Shown here: positions 34,386 through 44,152 of the stretch, piece by piece | Position numbering within the stretch: the first letter of the stretch is position 1 | Layout: each line of letters starts with the position of its first letter | Source: Corynebacterium sp. MSK041 | GTDB lineage: Bacteria > Actinomycetota > Actinomycetes > Mycobacteriales > Mycobacteriaceae | Reading direction: 5' to 3' | DNA length: 64,000 nt | NCBI RefSeq assembly: GCF_030232265.1 | Contig: NZ_JASPJK010000010.1 | Location: 25,488 to 89,487, forward strand | Position numbers and translations under genes: made by a program | The notes under the pieces: model-generated | Told to the model about the DNA's origin: nothing | The model's input: the letters and a program-made list of their open reading frames with translations, nothing else | Databases searched by the model: none

Positions 34386-36038
34386 TTAGAGGAACATCAA
34401 GTTCAGGCCGATGACAAGGACAAGAGCGATCACACCAAGCGGGATGGTGCGCTGGTACCACGGCAGGGCGGCCTCAGAAGCATCAACGAGCTGGTCCTTC
34501 GGGGTGACGCTGCGGACAAAGCCCACGAGCTCCTCATCCGGCTTCGGGGTGGTGAACAGGGATACGATGACGGACACGAGGATGTCCACTGTGAACGCCA
34601 GGGAGGCAGCGACGAATGCGGTGCCCTGGCCCGGCAGGCTAACCAGCGGGTCTTCGCCCAACGAGCAAGCCCAGAAGATGATGGCGGCAGCGGTACCTGC
34701 CACCAGGCCGGACCAACCGGCGTGCGGGGTCATTCGCTTCCAGAACATACCCAGGATGAAGGTGGCAAACAGCGGGGCGTTGAAGAAGCCGAACAGCGTT
34801 TGCAGGTAGTCCATGATGTTGCCAAAGTTTGCGGCGAGCAGCGCCGTAAAAACAGCGATCACGGTTGCGCCGACGGTGGCCAGGCGGCCAACGCGCAGGT
34901 AGTAATCATCGTCCTTGTCCTTGACCACGTAGGTCTGCCACAGGTCATAGCTGAACACGGTGTTGAAGGACGAAATATTCGCTGCCATACCGGCCATGAA
35001 TGCAGCCAGCAGGCCAGCGATACCCACGCCGAGAAGACCATTGGGCAGCAAATCGCGCATGAGGTACAGCACCGCATCATTCGGATTGGCAGCACCCTCC
35101 ATGATCGGGGTGACCAGGACGGACGCGACCATTCCCGGCACAACCACGATGAAGGGGATGAACATCTTGGGAAATGCGCCGATGATCGGAGTCTTGCGCG
35201 CCGAGGACAACGAATCAGACGCCATAGCGCGCTGAACTTCAACGAAGTTGGTGGTCCAGTAACCGAAGGACAGCACGAAGCCGAGGCCGAACACGATACC
35301 CACGACGGACCACACCGGGTTGTTGAATCCGGAGATGTCTTGGCCAGGCCAGGTGGAGAAGTGGCTCGGATCGTTGATAGCTTCCTTCAGTCCACTCCAG
35401 CCACCCACGTGGCGCAGACCAATGATGGTCAGTGGCAGCAGCGCGGCAACGATGACGAAGAACTGCAGCACCTCGTTGTAGATCGCTGCAGACAGACCAC
35501 CCAGTGTGATGTAGGCCAGCACGATCACGGCGGCAACAACGAGCGTTGACCACAGCGGCCAACCCAGCAGTGCTTCCACCACCGTGGCCAGCAGGAACAG
35601 GTTCACGCCGGCGATGAGTAGCTGTGCGACCGCGAAGGAAATCGCATTAACCAAGTGTGCGGCCGGGCCGAAGCGTTTGAGCATGAATTCCGGGACGGAG
35701 CGGACTTTGGAGCCGTAGTAGAACGGCATCATCACAATGCCGAGGAAGATCATGGCGGGCACGGCGCCGATCCAGAAATAGTGCATGGTCTGCACGCCGT
35801 ATTCCACACCATTGGCAGACATGCCGATGATCTCCACCGCGCCGAGGTTCGCCGAGATGAAGGCCAAACCGGTGATCCAGGCGGGTAGCCCGCGGCCGGA
35901 GAGGAAGAAATCAATCGACGAGGACACGCCGCGCTTCGCGGCCCATCCAATCCCCAGCACGAACGCGAAAAATACCGCGACGAGCATGTAGTCGACCCAG
36001 GAGGCGTCGAGCCTGAGGGCTGTATCCATGGCGGACAC
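34386..36038 (-). CDS. Sodium:solute (galactose) symporter, SSS family
   Basis: A 550-residue inner-membrane transporter with about 14 helices. The SSS signature is visible (FFLSGRGLPAW near 44-55, then ISANLGAVEIIGMSANG, and GYWTTNFVEVQRAMA). The context with galM, galT and galK points to galactose uptake driven by Na+. GTG 36038 is used, with ATG 36029 as an alternative. Few corynebacteria carry a complete gal cluster, so the block may be acquired. Confidence 0.9.
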   Translation of the reverse strand: MSAMDTALRLDASWVDYMLVAVFFAFVLGIGWAAKRGVSSSIDFFLSGRGLPAWITGLAFISANLGAVEIIGMSANGVEYGVQTMHYFWIGAVPAMIFLGIVMMPFYYGSKVRSVPEFMLKRFGPAAHLVNAISFAVAQLLIAGVNLFLLATVVEALLGWPLWSTLVVAAVIVLAYITLGGLSAAIYNEVLQFFVIVAALLPLTIIGLRHVGGWSGLKEAINDPSHFSTWPGQDISGFNNPVWSVVGIVFGLGFVLSFGYWTTNFVEVQRAMASDSLSSARKTPIIGAFPKMFIPFIVVVPGMVASVLVTPIMEGAANPNDAVLYLMRDLLPNGLLGVGIAGLLAAFMAGMAANISSFNTVFSYDLWQTYVVKDKDDDYYLRVGRLATVGATVIAVFTALLAANFGNIMDYLQTLFGFFNAPLFATFILGMFWKRMTPHAGWSGLVAGTAAAIIFWACSLGEDPLVSLPGQGTAFVAASLAFTVDILVSVIVSLFTTPKPDEELVGFVRSVTPKDQLVDASEAALPWYQRTIPLGVIALVLVIGLNLMFL

Positions 36039-36083
36039 TCGCTTTCTGTTGAGTTACGGGTTCCGTATTTAGTTACTCGTTGT

Positions 36084-36977
36084 TCAATTATTAATCGCCC
36101 GCACGGTCCAGCTCACGCTTATACGCTCACCAGGTTCCAGCACGGTCAGGTCTTCGCCCGTGGCCAAGGCATTCGGAGGCGCGGTCATCGGTTCGACAGC
36201 CAACTCCCGCTGCGGGGAGGTGAAGATTTGGGTCCAGGGCATGTTTGCGTGCGCCTCTAGTTCCACCCCGCGCCCATCCCCATCCACCAGCCGGGCAACG
36301 TGTGGGTGTTCCACCGAATCAAACCCCGCGTCGTCGAGGTACACCCCGTTCATGTGCATCGGGCTGGCCGGCCACGGTTGGCGTGGGCCGGTGGGAATGT
36401 TGCGGGAGTCCACCGGTTGGCGCTCTTCGATGGTGTGGTGCAGCGTGCACTCATCGAGAGGTGCACCCTGGGGGTCTAAGTAGGTGTGCACACCCAAAGC
36501 GCATGGTGCGGGGCCGTGGTCACTGTCAGCCGGGGTGATGTTGCGCGCTGTCATCGTGCCGGTGATCCCGGTATCCGTCAGCGTGTACGTCACGGTGAGC
36601 TCAATCTGCCACGGCCAGCCAGGCTCCGGGCCCAGGACGGTGCGCAGCGTCGCGCTGTTGTCCGTGTGATCCACGATGTCGAAGATCCGCCCCCACGTGA
36701 ACCCGTGGATGGCATGCCCACGTTCAGCTTCGGTGACCTCCAATTGGTGGGTCACGCCGTTGAAGGTGAACGTTGCATCCGCGACGCGGTTTGGCCACGG
36801 TGCCAGCACAATATTGGCTGCACCCGGTGGTCGGGGAGTGGGGTCGAAGCTCTTGAGTAAAGGGCGTTCGTCTACCTCCAAACGTCGAATAGCAGCACTT
36901 GAGGCCGTAATAATTGCGGTGACCTCGTGGTCCGCGTCCTGTCGAAGCGTGACTTCCGGAATTGTCTGGGCACCCAT
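36084..36977 (-). CDS. galM: Aldose 1-epimerase (galactose mutarotase)
   Basis: Converts beta- to alpha-galactose for GalK. The 297-residue protein has N-R in WPNRVADATF, the catalytic His in GHAIHGFTWGR, the second His in PCALGVHTYLDP and the catalytic Glu in LAVEPMTAPPNAL. It is the first gene of the minus-strand galactose operon, divergent from the cytochrome c maturation operon; the 183-base gap should hold both promoters. Confidence 0.92.
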   Translation of the reverse strand: MGAQTIPEVTLRQDADHEVTAIITASSAAIRRLEVDERPLLKSFDPTPRPPGAANIVLAPWPNRVADATFTFNGVTHQLEVTEAERGHAIHGFTWGRIFDIVDHTDNSATLRTVLGPEPGWPWQIELTVTYTLTDTGITGTMTARNITPADSDHGPAPCALGVHTYLDPQGAPLDECTLHHTIEERQPVDSRNIPTGPRQPWPASPMHMNGVYLDDAGFDSVEHPHVARLVDGDGRGVELEAHANMPWTQIFTSPQRELAVEPMTAPPNALATGEDLTVLEPGERISVSWTVRAINN

Positions 36978-37160
36978 GCATCAATTATCCACGGGTGCAC
37001 CCTCCTGCATGCAACCAGTATCAACCAATAGGATTAGTAATCGCGTTGTGTCTGGGTTTGTGTCCGTGACTATGTCCCAGGCACACTTTGACTTAATCGG
37101 ACGCACCCCCTGCGTCCAGCAATTCCATGAAAACTGCAGTTTTAAAGAGGAGGGCTTGTC

Positions 37161-37769
37161 ATGGTTGAGACCGTTGTCCACCTCGTCCGACACGGGGAAG
37201 TGCACAACCCGCAGAAATTGCTCTACGGGCGACTCCCTGATTTTCACTTGAGTTCCCGTGGCCGCTCCATGGCGGCACGTACCGCCGCGAGCTTTGAAGG
37301 CAAGGACGTGACCTACCTGGCAGCGTCCCCGCTGGAGCGCGTGCAGGAAACCGCGGCACCGATCGCAGAAGTGCTTGGGTTGGAGATTCAAACGAACCGG
37401 GACCTCATTGAGTCCGGCAATATCTTCGAGGGGCTGCGCACGAAGGGGCTTCGTAGCCAGCTGTTCAACCCGATCCGGTGGCGCCACATGGTCAACCCGT
37501 TGAAGCCCAGCTGGGGTGAGCCGTATACGGAGATTCTGGAGCGGATGCGACGCGCCGTGGATAAGGCTCGGGCTGAGGCTGAGGGCCATGAAGCAGTGCT
37601 CGTGTCCCATCAGCTGCCCATCGTGATGGTGCAGCGTTGGGCCCAAGGCAAGCCTTTGCCACATAGTCCGGCGACGCGAAAGTGTGACTTGGCCAGTGTG
37701 ACCTCCTTGGTCTTTGAAGGGGACACCCTGAAGTCCTGGTCCTACGCTGAACCAGCGAAGGGGATTTAG
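37161..37769 (+). CDS. Histidine phosphatase family protein (Rv0525-like)
   Basis: A 202-residue member of the phosphoglycerate-mutase-like phosphatases: VHLVRHGEVHNP holds the phosphoacceptor His, with SPLERVQETA, E-G in IESGNIFEG and LVSHQLPI. The substrate is not evident, and glycolytic mutase activity is unlikely. AGAGGAGGG precedes the ATG. It touches the resA gene end to end and is the first gene of the cytochrome c maturation operon, as in mycobacteria. Confidence 0.9.
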   Translation: MVETVVHLVRHGEVHNPQKLLYGRLPDFHLSSRGRSMAARTAASFEGKDVTYLAASPLERVQETAAPIAEVLGLEIQTNRDLIESGNIFEGLRTKGLRSQLFNPIRWRHMVNPLKPSWGEPYTEILERMRRAVDKARAEAEGHEAVLVSHQLPIVMVQRWAQGKPLPHSPATRKCDLASVTSLVFEGDTLKSWSYAEPAKGI

Positions 37770-38369
37770 ATGCGTCGCTTTCATGCCATGGTTCTGTCAA
37801 GCGTGGCACTCCTCGGCGCGTTCGGGATGTCTGCCTGCGCTGTGCCTGGTTCGAGTGAGACTTTTGCCTTCCACTCACCCGGCGGCCAGGTAGAGATTTT
37901 CTACGACGAGGCGGATCGTGCTCCCTTGTCGGAATTTTCCGGCGAGTCTTTGATGGAGCCGGGCACGCAGATTTCCTTGTCGGACTTTGAAGGACAGATG
38001 GTGGTGCTCAACGCATGGGGCCAGTGGTGCGCGCCGTGCCGTGCGGAGGTGGATGACCTGCAGGAGGTGCAGGAACACTTGACTGGCCAGACTGTGGACG
38101 GCAAGCCCTCCGGCACGATCCTGGGCATCAACGTCCGTGACTACCAGCCGGAAATCTCCCGGGACTTTCTCACGGACAACGGGGTGACGTACCCGTCCAT
38201 CTATGACCCGCCTTTCCGGACTGCCGCGGCCTTGGGTGGTATTCCCACCTCCGTCATTCCCACCACGATCATCCTGGACAAGCAGCACCGCCCCGCGGCA
38301 GTGTTCCTGCGTGAGGTAACCGCGTCCGAGATCATTGAGGTCACGGACCGCCTGGCGGGTGAGAACTAA
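37770..38369 (+). CDS. resA: Thiol-disulphide oxidoreductase lipoprotein (ResA/TlpA)
   Basis: A 199-residue exported protein. The signal peptide ends in a lipobox (GMSAC, Cys at 22), so it should be membrane-anchored outside the cell. The thioredoxin domain has the WCAPC motif (WGQWCAPCRAEV) and the cis-Pro GIPTSVIPTTIILD. It would reduce the haem-binding cysteines of apocytochrome c, with electrons from CcdA encoded next. Stop and start codons of the neighbours are contiguous. Confidence 0.93.
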   Translation: MRRFHAMVLSSVALLGAFGMSACAVPGSSETFAFHSPGGQVEIFYDEADRAPLSEFSGESLMEPGTQISLSDFEGQMVVLNAWGQWCAPCRAEVDDLQEVQEHLTGQTVDGKPSGTILGINVRDYQPEISRDFLTDNGVTYPSIYDPPFRTAAALGGIPTSVIPTTIILDKQHRPAAVFLREVTASEIIEVTDRLAGEN

Positions 38370-39152
38370 ATGGGTCATACGTTTGCGGACCTAGTTTCTA
38401 ACGGCCCGCTTTTCGCGGGTTTCTTCGCAGCAGCCGTGGCCGGTCTCGTGTCCTTTGCGTCCCCCTGCGTGATCCCACTGGTGCCGGGGTACCTGTCGTA
38501 CCTCACCGGCATTGTCGGTGGGGAAGTGAAGATGAAAGACGGGGAAATAACCGTGGGCAAACGCCGCCAGGGAGCGGTGGTTGTTGCAGCGGCGCTGTTC
38601 ATTGCGGGCTTTACCGCGGTGTTCCTGCTGGCCACGGTGACAGTCTTCGGTGCTATCAGTGTTATTGCGTTGAATTCTGACACCTTGATGCGCATCGGTG
38701 GTGTGGTGACCATCATCATGGGCCTGGTGTTCATGGGGAGTGTGCCGATTCTGCAGAAAGACACCCGCATGCAGCCTAAGAAGTGGGCCACGTGGTTGGG
38801 TGCGCCGCTGCTCGGCGGTGTGTTCGCGCTCGGTTGGACACCGTGCGTGGGCCCCACTCTCGGCGCGGTGATTTCAGTCTCCGTGGGCACCGAAGGCATG
38901 ACCGCTGCTCGTGGCATCGTGCTGGTGATTGCTTATTGCCTTGGCCTGGGCATTCCCTTCCTGCTCCTGGCACTGGGCTCCGCCAAGATGGTGGAGGCCG
39001 TGGGCTTTTTGCGTAAGCATTCGCGTACCATCCAAATCATCGGCGGTGTTGCCATGGTGCTGGTTGGTTTGTTGCTGCTCACCGGGGCCTGGAATGTGTT
39101 CATCTCCTGGACCCGCCAGCTGGTTTTCGGTTACGGCGCCACCGTGCTCTAG
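38370..39152 (+). CDS. ccdA: Cytochrome c biogenesis protein CcdA
   Basis: A 260-residue membrane protein of the DsbD/CcdA family with six helices. The paired redox cysteines lie in SFASPCVIPLVPGYLSYL and LGWTPCVGPTLGAV. It passes reducing power from cytoplasmic thioredoxin to ResA. It is the third gene of the operon, before ResB. Confidence 0.95.
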   Translation: MGHTFADLVSNGPLFAGFFAAAVAGLVSFASPCVIPLVPGYLSYLTGIVGGEVKMKDGEITVGKRRQGAVVVAAALFIAGFTAVFLLATVTVFGAISVIALNSDTLMRIGGVVTIIMGLVFMGSVPILQKDTRMQPKKWATWLGAPLLGGVFALGWTPCVGPTLGAVISVSVGTEGMTAARGIVLVIAYCLGLGIPFLLLALGSAKMVEAVGFLRKHSRTIQIIGGVAMVLVGLLLLTGAWNVFISWTRQLVFGYGATVL

Positions 39153-39178
39153 AACTACTGAATAGTCGATAGATTCTT

Positions 39179-40933
39179 ATGCTCTCTCCCGCGAAACCCT
39201 CCGCGAACTCTTCCGCAAGGTCTGCCATGACATTGTGGGCTAAGCGCACCTGGCACTGGTTGACCAGCATGCGCACGGCGCTGGTGTTGTTGTTCCTGCT
39301 GTCCGTCGTTGCGGTGCCGGGTGCGCTGTTGCCTCAGCGGGAAGTAAACGCCAGCAAGGTGGATGAGTACATCGCGGCGAACCCGACGATGGGCAAGATC
39401 TATGACGCATTGAGTTTGTTCGATGTGTTCGCCTCCCCCTTCTTTGTGGCGCTGCTGACTTTGCTGATCATCTCCTTGATCGGCTGCATCATTCCGCGTT
39501 CTATCGACCATTACCGCGCGTACAAGGCGAAGCCGACGCGCGCGCCGAAGTACCTGCACCGCATGCCATTCCATGCTGATGGTGATGTGGATGTGCCGCT
39601 CGAAGAGGCAGTGCAGCACGCCAAAGCCCAGTTCAAGCGCTGGCGGGTGGCGGAGTACACCGCTAAGGAAGATCGCGCGGGTGCTGTGTCCATCTCCGCG
39701 GAGCGCGGTTATTCGCGTGAGCTGGCCAACCTCATCTTCCACGTGGCCATCGTGGCCATCATCGCGGTCTTCGCGTTCGGCCGGATGGTGTTCTACGAAG
39801 GCCAGGTCATCGTGGTAACCAATTCAGAATCAGAGTTCGCGGTGCCCGTGGAGCAGTCGCGCGAATTCTGCAATACGTCCCCCGCCAACTTTGATACCTT
39901 CCGCGCCGGCCCGCTTTTCGACGGCACCGGGCTCACCCCCTTCTGCTTCGTCTCCCACGACTTCACCGCGGATTACCTGCCCAATGGCCAGGCAGACACG
40001 TTCTCCTCCACGGTCTCCTATGCGGAAGGGGAGGCGATGGCTTCCACTCCGCCGAAGAACCCGGGGGAGAACCAGCGCGGTTGGGAGGACTACACCCTGC
40101 GGGTAAACCACCCGCTGCGTGTGGGTGGGGACCGCGTGTATCTGCAGGGCCACGGTTTTGCCCCGCAGATCACCGTGACGTGGCCTAACGGTGAAACACG
40201 CACCCAGATGATTCAGTTCCGCCCCACGGATCTGACCTTCTTCCTGTCCACCGGCGTCATGCGCTTTGACCCGCCGGCGGGCATGTACCCGGATTTGATG
40301 GAGCGCCGCCAAAACCAGATTGCCATTGAGGGCGTCTTCGCCCCCACCGCCGCGTGGACGGGCCCGAACGGGGACATGCTCCAGTCGGCTTTCCCATCCA
40401 TGAATGATCCGGCGGTCTCCCTCGACTTGTACATCGGTGATGCCGGCCTGGACACCGGCCGCCCGCAGAATCTCTTCGAGCTCGACCAATCCCTCATCGC
40501 CTCCGGTGAACTGGAGCGGGTGGAACGAGTGATGCTTAGTGCTGGTGAGGAGGTCACCATTCCCGCAGGGGATAACCCCGAAGGAGGGGAGATCACCGTG
40601 CGTTTCGACGGCGCCGCTGAATACGCCAACTACCAAATCTCCCGCGACCCCACCCAGGGCTGGGCACTCGTTGTCACCACCCTGTTGCTGGGTTCCCTCG
40701 TTGGTTCTTTGCTGATCAAACGTCGCCGCGTGTGGGTCCGTTTCACCCCTTCCGCTGCTGGCGGAACGCACATTGAACTCGCAGGACTCGCCCGAACGGA
40801 TCGCGCCGGGTGGGGCAGTGAGTTTGATGAGGTGGTGGAGGCGGTGCTCCGGGGCGTCGATAAGCAAGAGCTCGATGGCGCCCCACACGAGGCTGAGCTT
40901 GACGACGACTCTGATGCCGAAGAGTGGCACTGA
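39179..40933 (+). CDS. resB: Cytochrome c synthase component ResB (Ccs1)
   Basis: A 584-residue membrane protein with N-terminal helices (about 37-55, 80-105, 180-200), a large external domain (about 205-490) and a final helix (about 500-520). LTSMRTALVLLFLLSVVAVPG and a conserved PQR are typical of ResB. With CcsA it brings haem to apocytochrome c outside the membrane. The start at 39179 gives a Ser-rich leader; a later in-frame ATG (MTLWAKR) is possible. Confidence 0.93.
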   Translation: MLSPAKPSANSSARSAMTLWAKRTWHWLTSMRTALVLLFLLSVVAVPGALLPQREVNASKVDEYIAANPTMGKIYDALSLFDVFASPFFVALLTLLIISLIGCIIPRSIDHYRAYKAKPTRAPKYLHRMPFHADGDVDVPLEEAVQHAKAQFKRWRVAEYTAKEDRAGAVSISAERGYSRELANLIFHVAIVAIIAVFAFGRMVFYEGQVIVVTNSESEFAVPVEQSREFCNTSPANFDTFRAGPLFDGTGLTPFCFVSHDFTADYLPNGQADTFSSTVSYAEGEAMASTPPKNPGENQRGWEDYTLRVNHPLRVGGDRVYLQGHGFAPQITVTWPNGETRTQMIQFRPTDLTFFLSTGVMRFDPPAGMYPDLMERRQNQIAIEGVFAPTAAWTGPNGDMLQSAFPSMNDPAVSLDLYIGDAGLDTGRPQNLFELDQSLIASGELERVERVMLSAGEEVTIPAGDNPEGGEITVRFDGAAEYANYQISRDPTQGWALVVTTLLLGSLVGSLLIKRRRVWVRFTPSAAGGTHIELAGLARTDRAGWGSEFDEVVEAVLRGVDKQELDGAPHEAELDDDSDAEEWH

Positions 40934-40994
40934 CGTGCAGTGATATGCCCCACAGCCTTGGTGCGTTGAGGGCGCGTGGAGTAGGGTTATTCGC

Positions 40995-42011
40995 ATGTTG
41001 GTCAACTCCACCCTCGCCGACGTTTCCGATTTGTCGCTGCGTACGGCATTCGCTGTTTATATTGTTTGCCTGATTCTTTCCTGCATTCACTACATGCGCG
41101 CGCAGGCCGTCATCGACCTCAAGCGTGAGCGTGCTGCGGTGGAGGAGAAAGAACTCGTCGCTGTCGGTGGCGGTGCTGGGGTGGAGAAGCCACGTTCGTC
41201 TGAACTAGGCAGCATCACCGTTACTGACGAGGACATTGATGCCGCTCGCCTGCGCGCCCGCAAGATGGCTGGCAGCACCCAGTACCTGACGTGGGTGGGC
41301 ATCATCTTCCACGTGGTCGCTGTGGTCACGCGTGGCATGTCCGTGAGCCGTTTCCCCATGGGCAACATGTACGAGTTTGTGATCACCTCGACCGCTGTGA
41401 CCATGGTGGCCGCCGCCGTGATCATCCAACGTCGTGGCTGGCACACCACCTGGCCGTGGCTGCTCGCACCGAACATCGTGCTGCTCTTCCTAGCCGCCAC
41501 CGTGCTGTATGCCCAGGCTGCTCCGCTCGTGCCTGCACTGCAGAGCTTCTGGTACCCCTTCCACGTGTCCACCGTGTCCGTGGGTGCTTCCATCGGCCTG
41601 ATCTCCGGCATGTTCTCCCTGCTGTACCTGCTGCGCATCTGGCAGCCGCGCGGGGAGGAGAAGGGCTTCTTCGGCGCGATTGCGAAGCCTCTGCCCAGCG
41701 CTAAGAAGCTGGATTCTTACGCCTACCGCACCGCGATTATCACCCTGCCTGTCTTCGGTATTGGCATCATGCTCGGCGCGATCTGGGGTGAGGTCGCATG
41801 GGGTCGCTTCTGGGGTTGGGACCCGAAGGAAACCGTCGCCCTGATCACCTGGATCCTCTACGCCGCGTACCTCCACGCCCGCGCTACCGCCGGCTGGAAG
41901 AACGCCAAGGCGGCGTGGATCAACGTGGCTGCTTTTGCAACAAGTATCTTCAACTTGTTCTTCATCAACCTCGTTGCATCTGGCCTTCACTCCTACGCGG
42001 GGCTCAATTAG
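40995..42011 (+). CDS. ccsA: Cytochrome c synthase component CcsA (CcsB)
   Basis: A 338-residue membrane protein with about eight helices and the haem-handling tryptophan-rich motif WGRFWGWDPKET, plus conserved His in FHVVAV, FHVSTVS and LHSYAG. It works with ResB to attach haem to the CxxCH of cytochromes c. It is the last gene of the operon. Its presence means the organism should make cytochromes c and therefore needs haem. Confidence 0.95.
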   Translation: MLVNSTLADVSDLSLRTAFAVYIVCLILSCIHYMRAQAVIDLKRERAAVEEKELVAVGGGAGVEKPRSSELGSITVTDEDIDAARLRARKMAGSTQYLTWVGIIFHVVAVVTRGMSVSRFPMGNMYEFVITSTAVTMVAAAVIIQRRGWHTTWPWLLAPNIVLLFLAATVLYAQAAPLVPALQSFWYPFHVSTVSVGASIGLISGMFSLLYLLRIWQPRGEEKGFFGAIAKPLPSAKKLDSYAYRTAIITLPVFGIGIMLGAIWGEVAWGRFWGWDPKETVALITWILYAAYLHARATAGWKNAKAAWINVAAFATSIFNLFFINLVASGLHSYAGLN

Positions 42012-42127
42012 CCTGTAAAAATCCTCAGGGGCGGGTATCTTGTAATAACAAGTTAGGTTTTCGGATGGTTAGTCCGCTGAAACCCTGTTAGAACTCTGTT
42101 ATGCCCTGCCCATGAAGGAGCCCTCGC

Positions 42128-42376
42128 GTGCCTAATCCCCGCAATAAACAAGGCAAGCCCGCCAGCGACATCCCCGTCTTGATTGAACTCGGCGCCGCCC
42201 TTGCCCAGTACCGGCGTGAGGCTGGTCGCCTACAGCAGGAAGTCGCTGATGCCGCAGGCGTCTCGCGCTCAACGCTGCACACCATCGAACGTGGCGGTGC
42301 CGGGGTGCGCTGGGAGAAGGTCGTTGCCGTCGCCCAGGCCCTGGGGCTTGAGCCGCAATGGACAGAAAAGAAATAG
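42128..42376 (+). CDS. Small XRE-family HTH regulator
   Basis: An 82-residue protein with a helix-turn-helix of the Cro/CI type (LGAALAQYRREAGRLQQEVADAAGVSRSTLHTIE, seen as the LQQEVADAAGVSRSTL core). GTG 42128 follows AAGGAG. It stands alone; no toxin gene is adjacent. The target is unknown. Confidence 0.85.
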   Translation: MPNPRNKQGKPASDIPVLIELGAALAQYRREAGRLQQEVADAAGVSRSTLHTIERGGAGVRWEKVVAVAQALGLEPQWTEKK

Positions 42377-42476
42377 TTGCGGGGGATAGTTGTGATCGAC
42401 TTTGGAAAGTCGGTCGCATGTCCAGCGAGTTTAATGAATTCCTGCAGCAGATCAGGATCTGTGTAGCGCTGGCCCT

Positions 42477-42773
42477 CTAGTCGTCTTGTTCCTTTTCTCG
42501 CTGCTGCTCGCGGCGCAGCCGGCGTTCCTCTTCCTCCCGGACGCGGCGCTCGGCTTCTTCCTTTGCGCGGCGTTCTTTGAACCGGTTCTTCTCAATGTTC
42601 CACAGGAACTCTTCATCATCGTCCGGCCCTTTAATGGCGGGCGGCTGCTGCACATTCTTGGTCCGCAGCGGGCCGTAGCGTTCAGAACTGCCTGGGCCGA
42701 AAGCGCGCCATAGCAGCCAGACGGCCAGAACGATCAGAAGCAAAAGAATTAACCGACCCATGCCTTCCAACAT
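42477..42773 (-). CDS. Small membrane-anchored charged protein
   Basis: A 98-residue protein with one N-terminal membrane helix (about 5-21, GRLILLLLIVLAVWLLW) and a highly charged C-terminal helix from about residue 60 on (KNRFKERRAKEEAERR, then REEEERRLRREQQ), probably a coiled coil. ATG 42773 or 42761 could be the start. It is divergent from the DUF4229 gene with only 48 bases between them, so the transcripts may be leaderless. Confidence 0.75.
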   Translation of the reverse strand: MLEGMGRLILLLLIVLAVWLLWRAFGPGSSERYGPLRTKNVQQPPAIKGPDDDEEFLWNIEKNRFKERRAKEEAERRVREEEERRLRREQQREKEQDD

Positions 42774-42821
42774 ACTGGCTTGAACTGGTTCGCCACACAA
42801 CGCCAGGGACGGCTAAGGTCA

Positions 42822-43160
42822 ATGGCTGTGACAGACCCAAAGACGAACCAGACCACAGACTCCGCGCCAACCGTTGACCCGGAGGCCCGCTCGCGCGCTA
42901 ACCGCGCCGCGTTGAAGTACGGGGCGCTGCGGTTCGGCCTTTTCGTTCTGCTTGCCGTGGTCATTCAGATCGTGGCTGTGGTGATTGATGCGCCGGTGCC
43001 CATTGTCATGTCGGCGCTGCTGGCCCTGATCGTGGCGTTCCCGCTGTCCATGCTGGTGTTTACCAAACAACGCGTTGAAGCCACCGAGGCGATGGCGGTG
43101 TGGAATAGCCAGCGCAAGGCCCGTAAGCAGTGGGTGAGTGATGAGCTGGCGGGGCGTTAA
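42822..43160 (+). CDS. DUF4229 membrane protein
   Basis: A 112-residue protein with two transmembrane helices (about 38-57 and 61-80) and a C-terminal charged helix, matching my recollection of DUF4229. Such genes lie beside menA in many actinobacteria. It is convergent with the AEC transporter. No function is established. Confidence 0.8.
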   Translation: MAVTDPKTNQTTDSAPTVDPEARSRANRAALKYGALRFGLFVLLAVVIQIVAVVIDAPVPIVMSALLALIVAFPLSMLVFTKQRVEATEAMAVWNSQRKARKQWVSDELAGR

Positions 43161-43168
43161 CGCCCGTC

Positions 43169-44110
43169 TCAGATTCCTTTGCCAAACAGCAACGCGATGA
43201 CCACCATCGCGGGCAGCGACAAGAACGTGGTGATGAACACGGTGTCTCGCGCCACGGTCTCACCGGCGCGGAAGTTCGCGGTGTAGTTGTACACGTTTTG
43301 GGCGGTGGGCAGAGCCGACAGAATGACCGCGGCGTAGAGTGCTGAACCTTCAATGCCAGCCGCCACGCCAACAGCCCAGGCGACAGCGGGCATCACCGCG
43401 AGTTTCAAGAACGACGCGGTGATCGTCGCTGGCCGATCCGGCCCCGGTGACAGCACCGCGCCGCCGCGGAGGCTGGCGCCGAAGCTCATGAGGATCATGG
43501 GGATGGAAGCACCCGCCAGAATTTCCAGTGGCGCCATCACTGGGTCCGGAATTGTCCACTCCATTGACGCGAACACCAAGCCAAGGAGCGGTGCCACAAC
43601 AACGGGAGCAGTCAGCCCTGATTTCACGGCTTCCCACGCATTCCGCCCACGGGACCCCGGTGCGGTGGGGTCCGCGCTTAAGCCAGCGATGACGATGGGG
43701 GAGACAATCACCATCTGCATGAGCAGCACCGGCGGCATGTAGGCGGCATCACCGATGACGTAAATGGCAATGGGCAACCCGATATTCACCGAGTTGAAGT
43801 AACTAGCGGACGCAGCGCCAGCCATCCGCGTTGGCACATCTGCCTGGAAGAACAGCCGGGAGATTACCCAGAACACCGCCATGGTGATCGCGGTGGCAAT
43901 GAACACCACGACCACGACGGGGGAGATAAACGTCGCCGCATCAGAGGTTGCCACCGTGGTGAACAGCAGTGCCGGGGAGGCAACCCAGTACGCGACGCGG
44001 TTGAACATGAGGCGCTGATCCCCAGCGCCAATGACTCCTCTTTGCGCGAGCACATAACCAGCGCCGATCACCACGAAGATGATGGCGAAGCCGGTTAAGA
44101 CATCAACCAC
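43169..44110 (-). CDS. AEC-family (auxin efflux carrier-like) transporter
   Basis: A 313-residue membrane protein with about ten helices in two halves and the AEC pattern: FAIIFVVIGAGYVLA at the start, FNRVAYWVASPALLF, YFNSVNIGLPIA, and near the end a hydrophobic L-A-P-A-WA-GVA and P-AQNVYNYT stretch. Bacterial AEC proteins export malate, malonate or similar anions; the substrate is unknown here. It follows menA on the same strand by 42 bases. Confidence 0.85.
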   Translation of the reverse strand: MVDVLTGFAIIFVVIGAGYVLAQRGVIGAGDQRLMFNRVAYWVASPALLFTTVATSDAATFISPVVVVVFIATAITMAVFWVISRLFFQADVPTRMAGAASASYFNSVNIGLPIAIYVIGDAAYMPPVLLMQMVIVSPIVIAGLSADPTAPGSRGRNAWEAVKSGLTAPVVVAPLLGLVFASMEWTIPDPVMAPLEILAGASIPMILMSFGASLRGGAVLSPGPDRPATITASFLKLAVMPAVAWAVGVAAGIEGSALYAAVILSALPTAQNVYNYTANFRAGETVARDTVFITTFLSLPAMVVIALLFGKGI

Positions 44111-44152
44111 GTAAAAGCGCCTCCTTGGGAAACGTCGAAAAGCTTGCTTTGG

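Noticed and set aside
39830..41011. A 393-residue open frame antisense to resB
   Set aside because: It is fully overlapped by the conserved ResB gene and lacks motifs.
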